DNA of 64,000 nt from Escherichia whittamii (lineage in GTDB: Bacteria > Pseudomonadota > Gammaproteobacteria > Enterobacterales > Enterobacteriaceae): the NCBI RefSeq assembly GCF_014836715.1, contig NZ_JACSQI010000005.1:242594-306593 (forward strand), read 5' to 3'. Positions 24,974 through 35,098 of the stretch are shown one piece after another. The translations under genes and the position numbers were made by a program. Within the stretch, counting starts at the first letter, position 1. Each line of letters opens with the position of its first letter. Below the pieces are notes generated by a model, which searched no databases, was not told the DNA's origin, and worked only from the letters and a program-made list of their open reading frames with translations.

Positions 24974-26283
24974 TATTCCGCCTCCAGAACCATTGCCGCA
25001 CCAAGCCCACCTGCGGCACAGGCGGTCACCAAACCAAATCCACCGCCACGACGGCGAAGTTCGTGTAAGGTCTGAGTAATCATCCGCGCGCCGGTCGCCG
25101 CGAAGGGATGCCCGTAAGCAATCGAGCCGCCAAGCACGTTAAATTTGCTATCGTCCACTTCTCCTGTGGCATGTGCACGACCCAGTACGTCGCGAGCAAA
25201 ACGTTCGCTGCCAAGCAGCTGAATATTGGCCAGAGTCTGGGCGGCAAACGCTTCGTGCATATCAATCAACGTCAGATCGGCCATTGTCAAACCAGCACGT
25301 TCCAACGCCAGCGGTGTTGACCAGGCCGGGCCGAGCAGCATGTCCTGCCAGACATCAATAGCGGTAAATGCGTAGCTACGCAGGTATCCCAGCGGTATCA
25401 GCCCTAATTCTTTCGCCCGGGATTCAGTCATCAGGATCACCGCTGCCGCGCCATCGGTCAGCGGCGTACTGTTTGCCGCCGTTACCGTTCCGTGTTTACG
25501 ATCAAACGCCGGGCGCAGCTTTGCGTAATCGGCAAGCGTGGAATTGCCGCGAATATTATTATCTTCCGCGAGAGGCTGTTTATAAGGCGGGATATACGCG
25601 GTCATGACTTCTTCATTTAATTTACCGTCTGACCATGCCTGGGCAGCACGCTGATGCGAACGGTGGGCCAACGCATCTTGCTGTTCACGGGTGATGCCAT
25701 ACGTTTTCGCCATTTGTTCGGCGGTGTCGCCCATCCGTAATCCGGTGGAATACTCCGCCACCGCAGGCGGTACGGGCATTAAGTCACGCAAACGCAGGCG
25801 AGAAAAGAGTTTCAGGCGCTGGCTCATGGTTCGAACTTTGTTGACATCCACCAGCACGCGCGCCAATTTTTTACTGACGCCAATTGGCAATACCGAAGAG
25901 GAATCTGCCCCACCGGCAATCCCCGCTCGAATAGTTCCCGCCATCAGGCTTTCAGCAACGTTCGCGACGGCCTGGAAACTGGTAGCGCAAGCGCGGCTGA
26001 CGCTGTAAGCATCGGTATGCACATTCATTCCAGTACCGAGAACAATTTCACGCGCAATATTGGGCGCTTCTGGCATTTGCACAACCTGGCCGAAGACCAG
26101 TTGCTCAATCACTTCTGCGGGAATTTCGCTGCGTGCCAGCAATTCACCTACGACCATCTTCCCCAAATCAACAGCAGGAATGCCATGAAAAGCCGTCGCC
26201 TGGCGGGCAAAAGGCGTACGTAACCCGCTAACGATAGCGATACGATCGCCCTGACGGGTAACCAGCGGTAAAACCTGACCCAT
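24973..26283 (-). CDS. fadI: 3-ketoacyl-CoA thiolase FadI (anaerobic)
   Basis: 436 residues. The nucleophilic cysteine is C99 ([11 protein letters not shown]), and the C-terminal catalytic cysteine lies in [14 protein letters not shown]. The [10 protein letters not shown] motif gives the active-site histidine. Cleaves 3-ketoacyl-CoA to acetyl-CoA and a shortened acyl-CoA, forming a complex with FadJ. A FadR operator lies 28 bases upstream of the start. Confidence 0.97.
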   Translation of the reverse strand: MGQVLPLVTRQGDRIAIVSGLRTPFARQATAFHGIPAVDLGKMVVGELLARSEIPAEVIEQLVFGQVVQMPEAPNIAREIVLGTGMNVHTDAYSVSRACATSFQAVANVAESLMAGTIRAGIAGGADSSSVLPIGVSKKLARVLVDVNKVRTMSQRLKLFSRLRLRDLMPVPPAVAEYSTGLRMGDTAEQMAKTYGITREQQDALAHRSHQRAAQAWSDGKLNEEVMTAYIPPYKQPLAEDNNIRGNSTLADYAKLRPAFDRKHGTVTAANSTPLTDGAAAVILMTESRAKELGLIPLGYLRSYAFTAIDVWQDMLLGPAWSTPLALERAGLTMADLTLIDMHEAFAAQTLANIQLLGSERFARDVLGRAHATGEVDDSKFNVLGGSIAYGHPFAATGARMITQTLHELRRRGGGFGLVTACAAGGLGAAMVLEAE

Positions 26284-26310
26284 AACACTCCCCTGTAAAA
26301 AAATATATAA

Positions 26311-26327
26311 AGTGGTCTGACCTGATC
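26311..26327. promoter_or_regulatory. FadR operator of fadIJ
   Basis: AGTGGTCTGACCTGATC, a near-consensus FadR site (TGGTCNGACCN) just upstream of fadI. FadR represses fatty-acid degradation genes and is released by long-chain acyl-CoA. Confidence 0.85.
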
Positions 26328-26418
26328 ATAGTCTTAACTATTTTTTTACATTTAGCCAAGCGGAGAAAAAGGAAAGTGAGAGCTATGACACACTGAAGAC
26401 AGGAGAAAGAAAAGAAAA

Positions 26419-26445
26419 CGCCCCTGCCTGTTGCTGGCAGGGGCG
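26419..26445 (-). terminator. Terminator of yfcZ
   Basis: Perfect 10-bp stem CGCCCCTGCC / GGCAGGGGCG with a seven-base loop. On the minus strand it is followed by TTTTCTTTTCTTTC. It lies 18 bases beyond the yfcZ stop. Confidence 0.88.
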
Positions 26446-26462
26446 TATGTACCCGAGAGGAA

Positions 26463-26747
26463 TTAACGCAGACCCAGCTGGAAGATCAGCATTTCAGCTT
26501 CGCAGGCAAAAGTGAAATCGATATCCAGGCGCACACCATCAGACTCTTCAGTGAAGGTCGGGGTGATTTTGCACGGTTCGGATTCCACGCTACGGGCTTT
26601 TTCAGTCAGCGCCGCCAGCGTTTGTTCTGCTTCTGCGCGGTTTGCAAACACACGGCTGTAAGACGCGGTGCAATCGGAGTTGTCCATAATGGTGCCAACA
26701 TCCATACAGCAGCAAACCGGGGTTTCATCAGCACTACATTTACTCAT
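26463..26747 (-). CDS. yfcZ: UPF0381 family protein YfcZ
   Basis: 94 residues from the ATG at 26745-26747 (MSKCSADETPVCCCMDVG); an in-frame ATG eight codons upstream lacks family support. The N terminus has a cysteine cluster (residues 4, 12-14 and 27), suggesting metal or redox chemistry, but no function is established. Its paralogue family includes YiiS. Monocistronic with its own terminator; divergent from fadL. Confidence 0.9.
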   Translation of the reverse strand: MSKCSADETPVCCCMDVGTIMDNSDCTASYSRVFANRAEAEQTLAALTEKARSVESEPCKITPTFTEESDGVRLDIDFTFACEAEMLIFQLGLR

Positions 26748-27118
26748 CGTTGATTTCCTCTGTATGTGCACCCAAGGTGCCAGATAAACGTTGCGGATAT
26801 TTTACGCTTCTGAAAAGTGCCACTCCAGTTGTTAATTCTGCAAAATCGGATAAGCGACCGAAATCACACTTAAAAATGATCTAAAACAAAATTCACCCGA
26901 ATCCATGAGTGCGCCACCTCCAAATTTTGCCAGCTGGATCGCGTTTCTTAGATCATATTTGAAAAAATATAGAAACATACTTGCAACATCCCATCTGGTC
27001 CGACCTATACTCTCGCCACTGGTCTGATTTCTAAGATGTACATCAGACCCTACACTTCGCGCTCCTGTTACAGCACGTAACATAGTTTGTATAAAAATAA
27101 ATTATTGAGGTTATGGTC
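26748..27118 (+). promoter_or_regulatory. fadL control region with two FadR sites
   Basis: Gene-free divergent region between yfcZ and fadL. Two FadR-like 17-mers are visible: ATCTGGTCCGACCTATA at 26993-27009 and CACTGGTCTGATTTCTA at 27017-27033. This matches the known double FadR operator overlapping the fadL promoter. The rest is AT-rich (26840-26990), with TTTGAAAAAATATAG-type tracts. A GAGG ribosome-binding site at 27107-27110 favours the ATG at 27119. Confidence 0.8.
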
Positions 27119-28459
27119 ATGAGCCAGAAAACCCTGTTTACAAAGTCTGCTATCGCAGTCGCAGTGGCACTTATCTCCACCCAGGCCTGGTCGGCAGGCT
27201 TTCAGTTAAACGAATTTTCTTCCTCAGGCCTGGGCCGGGCTTATTCAGGGGAAGGCGCAATTGCCGATGATGCTGGTAACGTCAGCCGTAACCCCGCGTT
27301 GATTACCATGTTTGACCGCCCAACTTTTTCAGCGGGCGCGGTTTATATTGATCCGGATGTGAATATCAGCGGAACTTCTCCGTCTGGTCGTAGCCTCGAC
27401 GCGGATAACATCGCACCTACGGCATGGGTTCCGAACGCACATTTTGTTGCGCCGATAAATGACCAATTTGGTTGGGGGGCTTCCATTACCTCTAACTATG
27501 GTCTGGCAACAGAATTTAACGACACTTATGCAGGCGGTTCTGTAGGCGGTACAACTGACCTTGAAACCGTGAACATGAACTTAAGCGGTGCCTACCGCTT
27601 AAACAACTCCTGGAGTTTCGGTCTTGGTCTGAACGCCGTCTATGCTCGTGCGAAAATTGAACGTTTCGCGGGCGATCTGGGGCAACTGGTTGCTGGTCAG
27701 ATTATGCAATCTCCAGCCGGACGGACACCACAGGGTCAAGCACTGGCGGCAACCGCTAATGGTATTGAAAGCAACACCAAAATTGCTCACCTGAACGGTA
27801 ACCAATGGGGCTTCGGTTGGAATGCCGGTATCCTGTATGAACTGGATAAAAATAACCGCTACGCGTTGACCTACCGTTCTGAAGTAAAAATTGATTTCAA
27901 AGGTAACTACAGTAGCGATCTGCCAATTGGTTTGAATAACTACAACTTTGGTTTGCCAGGTGCCACAGGTGGTGCAACACAGTCAGGATATCTGACGCTG
28001 AATCTGCCTGAAATGTGGGAAGTATCTGGTTATAACCGTGTAGCGCCGCAGTGGGCGATTCACTATAGCCTGGCTTACACTAGCTGGAGTCAGTTCCAAC
28101 AACTGAAAGCAACATCAACCAGTGGTGATACGCTGTTCCAGAAGCATGAAGGCTTTAAAGATGCTTACCGCATCGCGTTAGGTACAACTTATTACTACGA
28201 TGATAACTGGACCTTCCGTACCGGTATTGCCTTCGATGACAGCCCAGTTCCTGCACAGAACCGTTCTATCTCCATTCCGGATCAGGACCGTTTCTGGCTG
28301 AGTGCAGGTACTACTTATGCATTTAATAAAGATGCTTCTGTAGATGTCGGTGTCTCTTATATGCACGGTCAAAGCGTGAAGATCAACGAAGGGCCATATC
28401 AGTTCGAGTCTGAAGGTAAAGCCTGGCTGTTCGGCACGAACTTTAACTACGCGTTCTAA
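27119..28459 (+). CDS. fadL: Long-chain fatty acid outer-membrane transporter FadL
   Basis: Imports long-chain fatty acids across the outer membrane and is a receptor for phage T2. 446 residues from the ATG at 27119, spaced correctly from GAGG; the ATG at 27113 is too close. Signal peptide ends TQAWSAG, and the mature N-terminal hatch begins [20 protein letters not shown]. The C terminus ends NFNYAF, as expected for BAM-dependent barrels. Controlled by FadR. Confidence 0.98.
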   Translation: MSQKTLFTKSAIAVAVALISTQAWSAGFQLNEFSSSGLGRAYSGEGAIADDAGNVSRNPALITMFDRPTFSAGAVYIDPDVNISGTSPSGRSLDADNIAPTAWVPNAHFVAPINDQFGWGASITSNYGLATEFNDTYAGGSVGGTTDLETVNMNLSGAYRLNNSWSFGLGLNAVYARAKIERFAGDLGQLVAGQIMQSPAGRTPQGQALAATANGIESNTKIAHLNGNQWGFGWNAGILYELDKNNRYALTYRSEVKIDFKGNYSSDLPIGLNNYNFGLPGATGGATQSGYLTLNLPEMWEVSGYNRVAPQWAIHYSLAYTSWSQFQQLKATSTSGDTLFQKHEGFKDAYRIALGTTYYYDDNWTFRTGIAFDDSPVPAQNRSISIPDQDRFWLSAGTTYAFNKDASVDVGVSYMHGQSVKINEGPYQFESEGKAWLFGTNFNYAF

Positions 28460-28480
28460 TAACACGTTAGTTTAATAAGA

Positions 28481-28511
28481 AAAAAGGTGAGTTTTTCAAC
28501 TCACCTTTTTT
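28481..28511. terminator. Bidirectional terminator between fadL and mlaA
   Basis: AAAAAGGTGAGTT / AACTCACCTTTTT stem with a short TTTC-type loop and A/T runs on both sides. It serves the convergent fadL and mlaA messages. Confidence 0.92.
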
Positions 28512-28519
28512 ATTGGCTC

Positions 28520-29275
28520 TTATTCAGAATCGATATCTTTTAAATCATCCTGAATCGCTTGCGCGTTCGGGTTTTCCTGCGGTTTGAGTTCTCCGCCATT
28601 GGCGATGAAATCATGACGCTGGAAGTACGCCTCGCGCACCATGATGTAAGGATCGGACGACTGACGAAGCAGGCCATCAGAATCCAGCAGTTGCGCACGC
28701 GTTTCGATACCTTCAAGCGTCCATTTACCTACCGACATCGGCCAGGTCAACCACGAAAGCACTGGATAGAGGCCATCAGCCATATCACCGCCGTCATCAC
28801 GCAGCGTAAAGCTACCGTAGAACGGTAACTGGACATAAGGCCCATACCCCACGCCATAGTGGCCGAGCGTGCTACCAAAGCGGTGAGGGTCCGTTCGTTG
28901 CAGTTTCGGATTCGCCATCCCAGCAACATCAATAAAACCGCCCATCCCCAAAAGAGTGTTCAAGAAAAAGCGGGTAAAGTGGACCATCCCCTGATAAGGA
29001 TCGCCCTGCAGGAAGTAGTTAACCATCACCGCAGGTTCTTCAAGGTTGCCAGTAAAGTTGCTTAACCCATTACGTGCCGGTTGCGGAACATAATCACGCC
29101 ACACGACAGCCACCGGTCGAACCACATACGGGTCTAACACATTGAAGTTAAAATTGTACATGGTGCGGTTGAACCCTTCTAACGGGTCAGAACGCCCTTG
29201 CTGATCTGTTCCGGAACTCGCACACCCCACCAGAAGCGTAGTTCCCAGAGCAAGCGCCGACAGGCGAAGCTTCAT
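28520..29275 (-). CDS. mlaA: Outer-membrane lipid asymmetry lipoprotein MlaA (VacJ)
   Basis: 251 residues. Lipobox LVGC at residues 15-18, so it is a lipoprotein anchored in the outer membrane. The family signature DPLEGFNRTMYNFN lies at about 31-44. MlaA removes phospholipids from the outer leaflet and passes them to MlaC and the MlaFEDB transporter. Convergent with fadL; monocistronic. Confidence 0.97.
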   Translation of the reverse strand: MKLRLSALALGTTLLVGCASSGTDQQGRSDPLEGFNRTMYNFNFNVLDPYVVRPVAVVWRDYVPQPARNGLSNFTGNLEEPAVMVNYFLQGDPYQGMVHFTRFFLNTLLGMGGFIDVAGMANPKLQRTDPHRFGSTLGHYGVGYGPYVQLPFYGSFTLRDDGGDMADGLYPVLSWLTWPMSVGKWTLEGIETRAQLLDSDGLLRQSSDPYIMVREAYFQRHDFIANGGELKPQENPNAQAIQDDLKDIDSE

Positions 29276-29567
29276 AAATGTCTCCCTGTTTTTTTATGGC
29301 TTATGCAGTTTGCCATCCATGACGGAACGATACCGTATCCGCCTGTTTAGGTGTGGGCGATTGTAACAGCACGTCAAATGATGTCCATACGCCCTGTTTT
29401 ACTGATTTGATCATAGCCTGGTAATCACCGCCCTGTAGGCTACTTGATTCTATAGAAACAGAAAAAGGCAAACGTTGCCTTTTATGTATTTTCAGAGTAA
29501 CTCCCGCCGGTTGCGAGCAAAAAAGCCGCTACGCTTTAGCTATACGTGCTAATCAAGAGAACTCACC

Positions 29568-30500
29568 ATGGATAACGATAAAATTGATAAACACAGCGAC
29601 GAAATTGAAGTCGAGAGCGAAGAAAAAGAGCGCGGAAAAAAAATTGAAATAGATGAAGACCGGCTCCCTTCCCGGGCAATGGCTATCCACGAACATATCC
29701 GTCAGGACGGCGAAAAAGAGCTGGAACGTGACGCGATGGCGCTACTGTGGTCAGCCATTGCGGCGGGTCTGTCGATGGGCGCTTCGCTACTGGCAAAAGG
29801 GATATTTCATGTCGAACTGGAAGGCGTACCGGGCAGTTTTTTGCTGGAGAATCTCGGTTATACCTTTGGTTTTATTATCGTTATTATGGCGCGCCAACAA
29901 TTATTCACCGAGAATACAGTTACTGCGGTACTGCCTGTAATGCAAAAGCCGACAATGGGCAATGTCGGTTTATTGTTGCGACTTTGGGGGGTGGTTCTGT
30001 TAGGTAATATTCTGGGAACAGCTATTGCGGCGTGGGCTTTTGAGTATATGCCAATCTTTAATGAAGAAACCCGCGATGCGTTTGTCAAAATCGGCATGGA
30101 TGTGATGAAGAACTCGCCCAGCGAGATGTTCGCCAATGCGATCATTTCCGGCTGGCTAATAGCTACTATGGTATGGATGTTCCCTGCGGCGGGAGCGGCA
30201 AAGATTGTAGTAATTATATTGATGACGTGGCTTATTGCACTGGGCGACACAACCCACATCGTCGTCGGTTCTGTAGAGATCCTCTATCTGGTATTTAACG
30301 GCGCGCTGCACTGGAGTGATTTCATCTGGCCATTTGCGCTACCTACTCTGGCGGGGAACATCTGCGGCGGTACCTTCATCTTCGCATTAATGAGCCATGC
30401 GCAGATCCGTAACGATATGAGTAACAAGCGTAAAGAAGAGGCACGCCAGAAAGCAGAACGTGCGGAAACCATTAAGAAAAATGATAAAAATCCGCTATAA
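29568..30500 (+). CDS. yfdC: FocA/FNT family membrane protein YfdC
   Basis: 310 residues. A highly charged N-terminal tail of about 70 residues (EIEVESEEKERGKKIEIDED) precedes six hydrophobic segments of the formate-nitrite transporter fold, then a charged C-terminal tail. Substrate not established. It lies directly upstream of argW and marks the left border of conserved backbone before the accessory region. Confidence 0.92.
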   Translation: MDNDKIDKHSDEIEVESEEKERGKKIEIDEDRLPSRAMAIHEHIRQDGEKELERDAMALLWSAIAAGLSMGASLLAKGIFHVELEGVPGSFLLENLGYTFGFIIVIMARQQLFTENTVTAVLPVMQKPTMGNVGLLLRLWGVVLLGNILGTAIAAWAFEYMPIFNEETRDAFVKIGMDVMKNSPSEMFANAIISGWLIATMVWMFPAAGAAKIVVIILMTWLIALGDTTHIVVGSVEILYLVFNGALHWSDFIWPFALPTLAGNICGGTFIFALMSHAQIRNDMSNKRKEEARQKAERAETIKKNDKNPL

Positions 30501-30558
30501 GTGGCGAGGGTTTAAGCAATCGAGCGGCAGTGTACTTACCCCGCTGTTTAATAGCGGT

Positions 30559-30564
30559 TATACT
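30559..30564 (+). promoter_or_regulatory. Probable -10 box of argW
   Basis: TATACT, 12 bases before the tRNA 5' end, followed by a GC-containing leader. The -35 region is weak (TTACCC around 30536), so this is a tentative assignment. Confidence 0.4.
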
Positions 30565-30575
30565 CATGCCGCATT

Positions 30576-30650
30576 GTCCTCTTAGTTAAATGGATATAAC
30601 GAGCCCCTCCTAAGGGCTAATTGCAGGTTCGATTCCTGCAGGGGACACCA
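30576..30650 (+). tRNA. argW: tRNA-Arg (anticodon CCU)
   Basis: 75-base cloverleaf with encoded CCA: acceptor GTCCTCT pairs with GGGGAC, anticodon loop CTCCTAA reads CCT, and the T loop is GGTTCGATTCC. It decodes AGG. argW is a known integration site for prophages such as CPS-53 in K-12. The tRNA here is intact, and an integrase remnant begins 150 bases downstream. Confidence 0.97.
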
Positions 30651-30800
30651 TTTATCAGTTCGCTCCCATCATCTGTACCAGTCCGCGAAATCCCCTTGAA
30701 TATCAAACTTCCCGTGCATCCACAGTTCGTCATGGTTCGCGTAAGATTGTTAACAGCCGCACTCCATGACGGGTAAAAAGTGGATAAAATAATTTTACCC

Positions 30801-31276
30801 ATGCTCACCGTTAAGCAGATTGAAGCAACAAAGCCGAAAGAAAAACCATTACGCCTTCTCGATGGTAATGGCCTGTACCTTTATGTCCCTGTGTCCGGTA
30901 AAAAGGTATGACAGCTTCGCTACAAAATTGACGGTAAGGAGAAAATACTGACCGTCGGAAAATATCCGCTTATGACTTTGCAGGAGGCAAAGGATAAGGC
31001 ATGGACTGCGAGGCAAGACATCTCGGTTGGCATCGATCCGGTAAAAGCGAAAAAGGCTTCGTCAAACAACAATTCCTTTAGCGCCATTTACAAGGAATGG
31101 TACGAGCACAAGAAGCAAGTCTGGTCTGTAGGGTATGCGACTGAACTTGCAAAAATGTTTGATGACGACATTTTACCTATCATCGGCGGCCTCGAAATTC
31201 AGGATATTGAGCCGATGCAACTGCTGGAAGTAATCCGCAGATTTGAAGATCGCGGCGCAATGGAGCGAGCCAACAA
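30801..31276 (+). pseudogene. intS: Truncated prophage integrase IntS
   Basis: Translation from the ATG at 30801 reads MLTVKQIEATKPKEKPLRLL, the start of the CPS-53 tyrosine recombinase. Codon 37 (30909-30911), a tryptophan in IntS, is TGA. After it the frame stays open through the arm-binding domain (KYPLMTLQEAKDKAW, VWSVGYATELAKMFDDDILP) to ERANK. At about 31276 it joins IS911 sequence. The whole catalytic domain is missing (about 159 of about 385 residues remain), so it cannot act as an integrase. Pointing away from argW as usual, it shows the region arrived by site-specific integration. Confidence 0.92.
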
Positions 31277-31975
<699 letters not shown>

Positions 31976-32183
31976 TTCTAAGGTGAGCATATCACCGCTG
32001 TTCAGCTGAACAAATTCAATAAACCACTAAAAATTCACAATAGACTTTCATTCATCTCATGAATTAAGTATTATCTTAATATTAAGGATAATCTAAAAAT
32101 ATAACTGCGGTTAAATTTTTGCAAGCCAAAACTTACCAACGTTAATACTTTTAGTTTTAACGTATTTTTCGGAGGTTACGATT
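31976..32183 (+). promoter_or_regulatory. Probable promoter and leader of the argW-site glycosylation cluster
   Basis: AT-rich spacer between the IS911 relic and the first cluster gene. A sigma70-like promoter is visible: TTGCAA (32119-32124), 18 bases, TAATAC (32143-32148). An inverted-repeat-like stretch ATTATCTTAATATTAAGGATAAT lies at 32070-32092, just upstream, and could be an operator. GGAGGT at 32171-32176 is a strong ribosome-binding site for the ATG at 32184. No GATC sites occur here, so Dam/OxyR phase variation of the gtr type is not indicated. No JUMPstart/ops element was found. Confidence 0.55.
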
Positions 32184-33299
32184 ATGGGGAGTAAAAATGT
32201 TGCAATCGCAGGAGGCGGTTTTTTTGGTTTGTATCTGGCAGAACAACTTGCATTGAAAGGTTGTAAAGTTACAGTTTATGAGAAAAGTCAAGAACTCATG
32301 TCCCGTGCATCCTATGTTAATCAGGCTCGAGTGCACAATGGCTATCATTATCCACGCAGCATCTTGACAGCGTTACGCTCTCGTATCTCTTTCCCTCGTT
32401 TTGTTACAGAATTTCGCGACTGCATTGAAGATGATTTTGCCAAATATTACCTTGTTGCAGGTGCGTTGAGTAAAATAACAGGTGCACAATTTAGTCGATT
32501 TTGTCAACGTATAGGTGCTGAATGTGAAGATGCTCCTCCGTCAGTGAAACGTTTGATTAATCCTGTACTTATTGATGCGGTGTTTACTACCCGTGAGTAT
32601 GCATTTGATTCCCATAAGCTGCGTAATACAATGCTACAACGGCTTTCAGCGGCGAAAGTTACTATTGTAACGGACGCGGTTGTTGAAAAAGTTAGCAAAT
32701 CTGGTGAGGGGTTAGAGGTAATCACAACAATATCTGGACAACCAGATATTAGTTATGTTGATCATCTTTTCAATTGTACTTATTCAAGAATTAATTATCT
32801 CTTGAATGGTTCTGAGCTTACATTAATTCCCCTTCGTCATGAAATGACGGAAATGTGTCTTGTAACTGTTCCAGATGAGCTAAAAAAAATGGGGCTAACA
32901 CTAATGTGCGGCCCATTTTTTTCTGTTATGCCATTCCCACCAGCTCAACTACATTCCTTCAGCCATGTTCGATACACACCCCATTACCAATGGAATGACA
33001 GACCAAATAAACCTTATGAGGATGCATATAGAAAGTATGAACTGAATGAACGGCATTCGGCCTGGGGGCATATGATAAGAGATGCCACACGTTATATCCC
33101 TTGTTTGAGTGAATGCCAATATCAAAGCTCAATCTGGGAAGTAAAAACAATCCTTCCACGAAGCGATAGCGATGATTCTCGCCCAATTTTATTTCGCCCG
33201 AATTATATATTGAAGGGGCTTCACTGCGTGATGGGTGGGAAAATTGACAATATTTATGATGCTCTACATGAAATAGAACGCGTGATCGAGTTGAGTTGA
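32184..33299 (+). CDS. FAD-dependent oxidoreductase of the DAO type, surface-glycan cluster
   Basis: 371 residues. The N-terminal dinucleotide motif is clear: VAIAGGGFFGLYLAEQLA (residues 6-23), then an acidic strand end (TVYEKS) for the ribose. Next comes NQARVHNGYHYPRS (about 48-61), which I associate with oxidoreductases in polysaccharide loci. The C terminus keeps a second FAD-type segment (LKGLHCVMGGKIDNIYDA). No signal peptide, so cytoplasmic. Likely role: oxidation of a sugar or polyol used by the neighbouring transferases; the substrate is unknown. First gene of the seven-gene operon; AT-rich, unlike the flanking backbone. Confidence 0.8.
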   Translation: MGSKNVAIAGGGFFGLYLAEQLALKGCKVTVYEKSQELMSRASYVNQARVHNGYHYPRSILTALRSRISFPRFVTEFRDCIEDDFAKYYLVAGALSKITGAQFSRFCQRIGAECEDAPPSVKRLINPVLIDAVFTTREYAFDSHKLRNTMLQRLSAAKVTIVTDAVVEKVSKSGEGLEVITTISGQPDISYVDHLFNCTYSRINYLLNGSELTLIPLRHEMTEMCLVTVPDELKKMGLTLMCGPFFSVMPFPPAQLHSFSHVRYTPHYQWNDRPNKPYEDAYRKYELNERHSAWGHMIRDATRYIPCLSECQYQSSIWEVKTILPRSDSDDSRPILFRPNYILKGLHCVMGGKIDNIYDALHEIERVIELS

Positions 33300-33304
33300 T
33301 AAAA

Positions 33305-34342
33305 ATGAAAAGTGAATCTTTTGTATCAGTCGTTATTGTCATTCCAGACCACTTGAATGATATCTATGCTCCTTTATCTAAACTTGCCTCACTTCTGGAT
33401 ACGCTATACAGTGATTACGAATTAGTCGTTATAGCACCGGGGTTAGACAGTACTAGCGCACAGGTAGAAGATCGAGTGTTGAAGGATATTCCTTGTGTAC
33501 GAATAATCCAGCTATCCACTTCCGTATTTCATGATGTTGCTTTAGCGGCTGGATTAGAAAGTGCTATTGGTGATTTTGTTGTTTTATGGAATCCACTGGC
33601 CGATCCAGTAGAAGTCGTACCTCAAAGTGTTAACAAATGTCGTGAAGGTGCCGATGTCGTAATTGGTGTTTCGAATAACGTTCGTTCACTACGTTATCGG
33701 ATACTTCGTCGACTCATGAATGTTGCATTGCGCACCATAGATTATGAGATTCCTTCTAACTCAACGGGGTTACGTTGTTTAAGCCGTCGCGCTGTAAATG
33801 CCGTTACTCGAATCGGTCGATTTCACCACCAATTCTATCTTCGTATTCACAAAACCGGCTATCCAGCCGAAGCCCTCATCTACAAACCTCTAAAACAATC
33901 AGAGGGCGCCGGGGTAGTAAAATCATTGCATCGATTGATGCACTTGGTAATATTTAACTCCACGAAGCCGCTACGTTGGATGTCTATTCTCGGTTTCGGC
34001 GGAAGTCTTGCGGGTTTTCTATTTGCTTGTTATAGCGTGTTGATCCATCTGTTCAGTGGGCTTATTGTTGAAGGCTGGACAACGACTATATTAGTTGTAA
34101 CTTCATTATTTATAATTCAGTTCGTCATGATGGCTTTTTTTGGCGAGTATTTGGGGCGCCTGTTGGATGAAAGCAACTCACAGGCAGAGTATGCAGTGGT
34201 TTATGAACGAACAAGTGAAGTCATGGTTAATACCGATAGGTTTAATGTTATGCACACTTCTCTGCCACTAGAGTCTAATTATGTACAAACTGGTCGTGAT
34301 GGTTTAACACCACAGACTATGGGGGAAGAATGGACGCATTGA
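33305..34342 (+). CDS. GtrB-like family-2 glycosyltransferase with two C-terminal membrane segments, catalytic motif altered
   Basis: 345 residues from the ATG at 33305 (a TTG nine bases earlier is also in frame). Shape matches bactoprenol glycosyltransferases of the GtrB/DPM1 type: a GT-A domain (1-220), then two hydrophobic segments (about 226-248 and 259-280) and the conserved EYLGRLLDE. However, the usual nucleotide-binding DGSTD is replaced by APGLDSTS (44-51), and the DAD(L)QDP metal motif by WNPLADPVEV (95-104). It may be an inactive partner, use an unusual donor, or act as a membrane scaffold. Starts 5 bases after the first gene; its end overlaps the next gene by 13 bases. Confidence 0.78.
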   Translation: MKSESFVSVVIVIPDHLNDIYAPLSKLASLLDTLYSDYELVVIAPGLDSTSAQVEDRVLKDIPCVRIIQLSTSVFHDVALAAGLESAIGDFVVLWNPLADPVEVVPQSVNKCREGADVVIGVSNNVRSLRYRILRRLMNVALRTIDYEIPSNSTGLRCLSRRAVNAVTRIGRFHHQFYLRIHKTGYPAEALIYKPLKQSEGAGVVKSLHRLMHLVIFNSTKPLRWMSILGFGGSLAGFLFACYSVLIHLFSGLIVEGWTTTILVVTSLFIIQFVMMAFFGEYLGRLLDESNSQAEYAVVYERTSEVMVNTDRFNVMHTSLPLESNYVQTGRDGLTPQTMGEEWTH

Positions 34343-35097
34343 TTGGATATTCCGGTTTTGTCGGTACAACTTTATTAAGGCAACGTCGTTTCGATGCACT
34401 ATATCGCTCAACCAACATCGACGAAATTGTTGGAAAAACATTTGACACGGTAGTTTGTGCCGGTGCCCCTGCACAAAAATGGCTTGCAAATAAAGACCCT
34501 GCCGGCGACATAAAAAAAATCAATAACCTAATTGAAAAATTAAAAACAATATCTTGTCAAAAATTTATTTTGATTAGTACTGTAGATGTCTTTAAAGATC
34601 CAGTTAATGTTGATGAGACCACATCAATCGAAACAGAAGGATTACATGCTTACGGTGCACACAGATATTATTTAGAACAATTTGTTAGCAAACAATTCCC
34701 AGACAATCTAATTGTACGATTACCAGGCCTCGTTGGGCCAGGTCTCAAAAAAAACATTATCTATGATTTTTTGCATAAAAATAATATTTTACAAATTGAA
34801 AGTCGTAGTATTTTTCAATTTTACCCGATGATCAACTTGTGGTATGACATTAATATTGCGCTACAACATAAATTATCACTGATACATTTGACTGCGGCAC
34901 CAATAAGCGTCGCTGATATAGCACAACATAGCTTTGGCTTCGAGTTTTGCAATCACATTCAGGATAAACCTGGATATTACGATATGAAAAGTTGCCATAG
35001 TCACCTATTTACTAACGATCATGACTATCAGTATAACCGTCGTGAATCATTGATGGCAATACGCGCTTATGCACAATCTGAAATAGGCAGTAATTAA
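34330..35097 (+). CDS. NAD-dependent epimerase/dehydratase-like (extended SDR) protein
   Basis: 255 residues. It starts directly with MDALIGYSGFVGTTL, a compact version of the GxxGxxG NAD(P) motif (G6-x-x-G9-x-x-G12). The serine/threonine of the active site is in ILISTVDVF (about 81-88), and the YxxxK motif appears as Y108-GAH-R112, with arginine in place of lysine. It is shorter than typical nucleotide-sugar epimerases (300-340), so it may be a reductase for a small sugar. Overlaps the preceding gene by 13 bases and ends one base before the next, so it is co-translated. Confidence 0.75.
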   Translation: MDALIGYSGFVGTTLLRQRRFDALYRSTNIDEIVGKTFDTVVCAGAPAQKWLANKDPAGDIKKINNLIEKLKTISCQKFILISTVDVFKDPVNVDETTSIETEGLHAYGAHRYYLEQFVSKQFPDNLIVRLPGLVGPGLKKNIIYDFLHKNNILQIESRSIFQFYPMINLWYDINIALQHKLSLIHLTAAPISVADIAQHSFGFEFCNHIQDKPGYYDMKSCHSHLFTNDHDYQYNRRESLMAIRAYAQSEIGSN

Positions 35098-35098
35098 A

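Noticed and set aside
31976..32183. Phase-variable gtr-type promoter with GATC/OxyR sites
   Set aside because: No GATC occurs in the leader, so Dam-dependent switching is not supported.
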